From NCBI GenBank assembly GCA_020860985.1, contig JAJBTG010000272.1, positions 1-6,541 on the forward strand: DNA of 6,541 nt, read 5' to 3'. The stretch is from Oscillospiraceae bacterium (GTDB lineage: Bacteria; Bacillota; Clostridia; UBA1381). Under the pieces are notes generated by a model. That model had not been told where the DNA came from. It saw nothing but the letters and a program-made list of their open reading frames with translations, and did not search any database. How positions within the stretch are numbered: the first letter of the stretch is position 1; each line of letters starts with the position of its first letter. Made by a program: the position numbers and the translations under genes. Positions 5,109 to 6,541 of this stretch are shown piece by piece.

Positions 5109-6425
5109 TTAGTTTTCCTTTATATTAATCAAAACTCCGACCGACGGCTTCGGGAACACGCTTACCGTGCATTTGGGCATTTTCTCGCCCGCCGCCGTTA
5201 CATTCTTAATTTGTTCGGTTTTTACGGGGTTCATTATGAACATGATGTCGTATTCGCCCGCCTGAACATCCCTTAAACAGCTTGCATGGCTCCTTGTGGA
5301 ATGTACCCTCTCCTCATATTCCTCCTCGGAAATGTGGAGAATATCGTCAATTATCAGCTTATTTAAAATAACTATGTCTATTCCGCAGTATGCCTTTGAC
5401 ATTTCCGGCAGCACCTCGGTCTTAATATAATCCTTATCTATAAGCGTTAAGCGATAGAAGTAGTCGCCGCCGCAGTACGCGACTATTCTTGTTTCCGGCT
5501 TTGTGGTCGCAATCTGCTTTTTCATTGTTTCAACGAGTCCGTCGTCATCGGAATCGACGATTATTTTTTCGATTTTGAAATGGTCCTGTGCCCCCGCTAC
5601 GAAATAATCCTCGCGGAAACGCTTGCATTTAACCTCTCGGTGAACGGGGAGGATAACTATTCCGTCGGAATTTGAATTTGCGAGCGATACCATCGTGTAA
5701 TTATACGGCTCGGTGCCGTCATGGTCGGGGTTATTCGCCTTCATGTAATTTCTGTATTTCAGACAGGTTTCGTATCTTGTCTGACCGTCCGTTATATAAA
5801 GCGGCATATTTTTGAAATGTTCCGTTATAAAATCGATTGTAGGTTGATATGTTACGGCCCACAAACGCTGATGAACCTTGTCGCTCGATTCAAATTCAAC
5901 ATCCGGCTTTTCCTCGCTAAGCTCGTTCATAAGGTTAAGCAGGCTGCTGTCGCGCTCAACGTAAAGACAGCTTATCATACTAAGGTCGGCATTTGTAGCT
6001 GTGAGGAAATCGTACCTATCCTGCAACGAAACCTCGCGAACCTCCTCGCAGGGCATAATTCTCGATTCGCTGAACTCCTCCAGTTCGAGAAGCGCAACGA
6101 ATGTTCTGTTGGAATACTGAACATCGTAAACCTCCATAGTCTGCTCATACATATATATGGCGGGCTTTTCGTCGCGTTTTAAAATATCCTTTTCTATCCA
6201 GTCATGCAAATAAGCGGCGGCGCGCGTAAAGCGGTTTGTCAGCTCGCTGTCGTCCTCTCTTTTTCTGCCGGAAAACAAACGTATGGAATTGTATTCGCTC
6301 AGCTCGTAAAGCTCTGTTTTTTCCTTATCGCTTATGTTATAATAAGGCGGCGAAACCACATTTCCGATGTTATCTGTTTTTTCCGAGTTATATCTATATC
6401 CTTTAAAAGCTTTTATATTTGCCAT
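5109..6425 (-). CDS. DUF1015 family protein with altered conserved motifs
   Basis: A 438-residue soluble protein, normal length for DUF1015 (COG4198). Family landmarks in order: MANIKAFKGYRYN, VVSPPYYNIS (23-32), EYNSIRL, KPAIYMYEQ (87-95), IMPCEE (123-128), DRYDFLTATNADLS (136-149), the core LYITDGQTRYETCLKY (209-224), ILPVHREVK (258-266), and near the C-terminus GEKMPKCTVSVFPKPS (413-428). The family's biochemical function is not settled; its DGxHR-like core recalls ParB/SerK-type nucleotide-binding proteins, and relatives often lie beside serine biosynthesis genes, though none is seen here. Several positions differ from the pattern I remember: PPYD is PPYY, PHE is PCE and DGHHR is DGQTR. 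The ATG at 6425 is chosen over 6470 because AGAAGGA lies 7 bases ahead and the protein then begins at the family N-terminus. Family assignment is firm, function unknown. Confidence 0.85.
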   Translation of the reverse strand: MANIKAFKGYRYNSEKTDNIGNVVSPPYYNISDKEKTELYELSEYNSIRLFSGRKREDDSELTNRFTRAAAYLHDWIEKDILKRDEKPAIYMYEQTMEVYDVQYSNRTFVALLELEEFSESRIMPCEEVREVSLQDRYDFLTATNADLSMISCLYVERDSSLLNLMNELSEEKPDVEFESSDKVHQRLWAVTYQPTIDFITEHFKNMPLYITDGQTRYETCLKYRNYMKANNPDHDGTEPYNYTMVSLANSNSDGIVILPVHREVKCKRFREDYFVAGAQDHFKIEKIIVDSDDDGLVETMKKQIATTKPETRIVAYCGGDYFYRLTLIDKDYIKTEVLPEMSKAYCGIDIVILNKLIIDDILHISEEEYEERVHSTRSHASCLRDVQAGEYDIMFIMNPVKTEQIKNVTAAGEKMPKCTVSVFPKPSVGVLINIKEN

Positions 6426-6477
6426 ATTATCGTCCTTCTGTTTATATAAATTTATGTATACTACACTCATTATATAT

Positions 6478-6504
6478 ATTATAACAGTATTGCGTTTTAG
6501 TCAA
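6478..6504 (-). promoter_or_regulatory. candidate sigma-A promoter of the DUF1015 gene
   Basis: On the minus strand TTGACT (6504-6499) and TATAAT (6483-6478) are 15 bases apart, a short spacer, but a TG one base before the -10 box makes it an extended -10 promoter. The transcript would start near 6471, leaving about 45 untranslated bases of AT-rich sequence. The remaining bases to 6541 are AT-rich with no visible gene. Confidence 0.6.
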
Positions 6505-6541
6505 TATGATTTTTTGTTAAATTTTTGTTACACCGCTGTTT

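Noticed and set aside
5721..6182. Open frame of 153 codons on the plus strand
   Set aside because: It is antisense to the well-supported DUF1015 gene and resembles no protein family.
6426..6470. Upstream ATG start for the DUF1015 gene
   Set aside because: It adds 15 residues not seen in the family, while AGAAGGA sits correctly before the ATG at 6425.

Overview
The window looks like chromosomal housekeeping DNA from a low-to-medium GC Gram-positive anaerobe of the Clostridia. Three things point there: the order HlyD-like protein, yggS, sepF, ylmH, divIVA; strong AGGAGG-type ribosome binding sites; and TTGACA/TATAAT promoters. I cannot name the genus. No mobile element, CRISPR array, tRNA or rRNA is visible.

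Left half, plus strand (1 to about 3805). A short untranslated leader with several possible hairpins precedes a run of five closely spaced genes: a membrane-anchored HlyD/membrane-fusion-like protein, the PLP-binding homeostasis protein YggS, the FtsZ-anchoring protein SepF, the S4-domain RNA-binding protein YlmH and a DivIVA-family coiled-coil protein. Gaps are 12 to 33 bases, or an overlap for sepF/ylmH, so this is very probably one operon. It is the clostridial version of the ylm/sepF division cluster, lacking the yggT gene often found between sepF and ylmH. Two starts (yggS, ylmH) are TTG codons placed by Shine-Dalgarno spacing. A long near-palindromic hairpin (3759-3805) closes the operon and can serve both strands.

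Right half, minus strand (6541 down to 3840). A DUF1015-family protein with its own promoter comes first. Next is a consensus sigma-A promoter and a folded leader for rplU (L21), then rpmA (L27) only 22 bases later, and finally a GNAT acetyltransferase. The L27 gene lacks the N-terminal extension that the protease Prp removes in many Firmicutes, and the prp (ysxB) gene usually found between rplU and rpmA is also absent. A GC-rich hairpin after rpmA lies where the GNAT gene should begin. The family-like GNAT start falls on an ATA codon with a good Shine-Dalgarno sequence, so its true start is unclear.

Most genes are conserved and ordinary. The points worth a second look are regulatory or evolutionary: two leaders in which the ribosome binding site can be paired, the paired loss of Prp and the L27 extension, the odd GNAT start, and a DUF1015 protein that has lost several residues I remember as family hallmarks. 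I found no evidence of a wholly new system.
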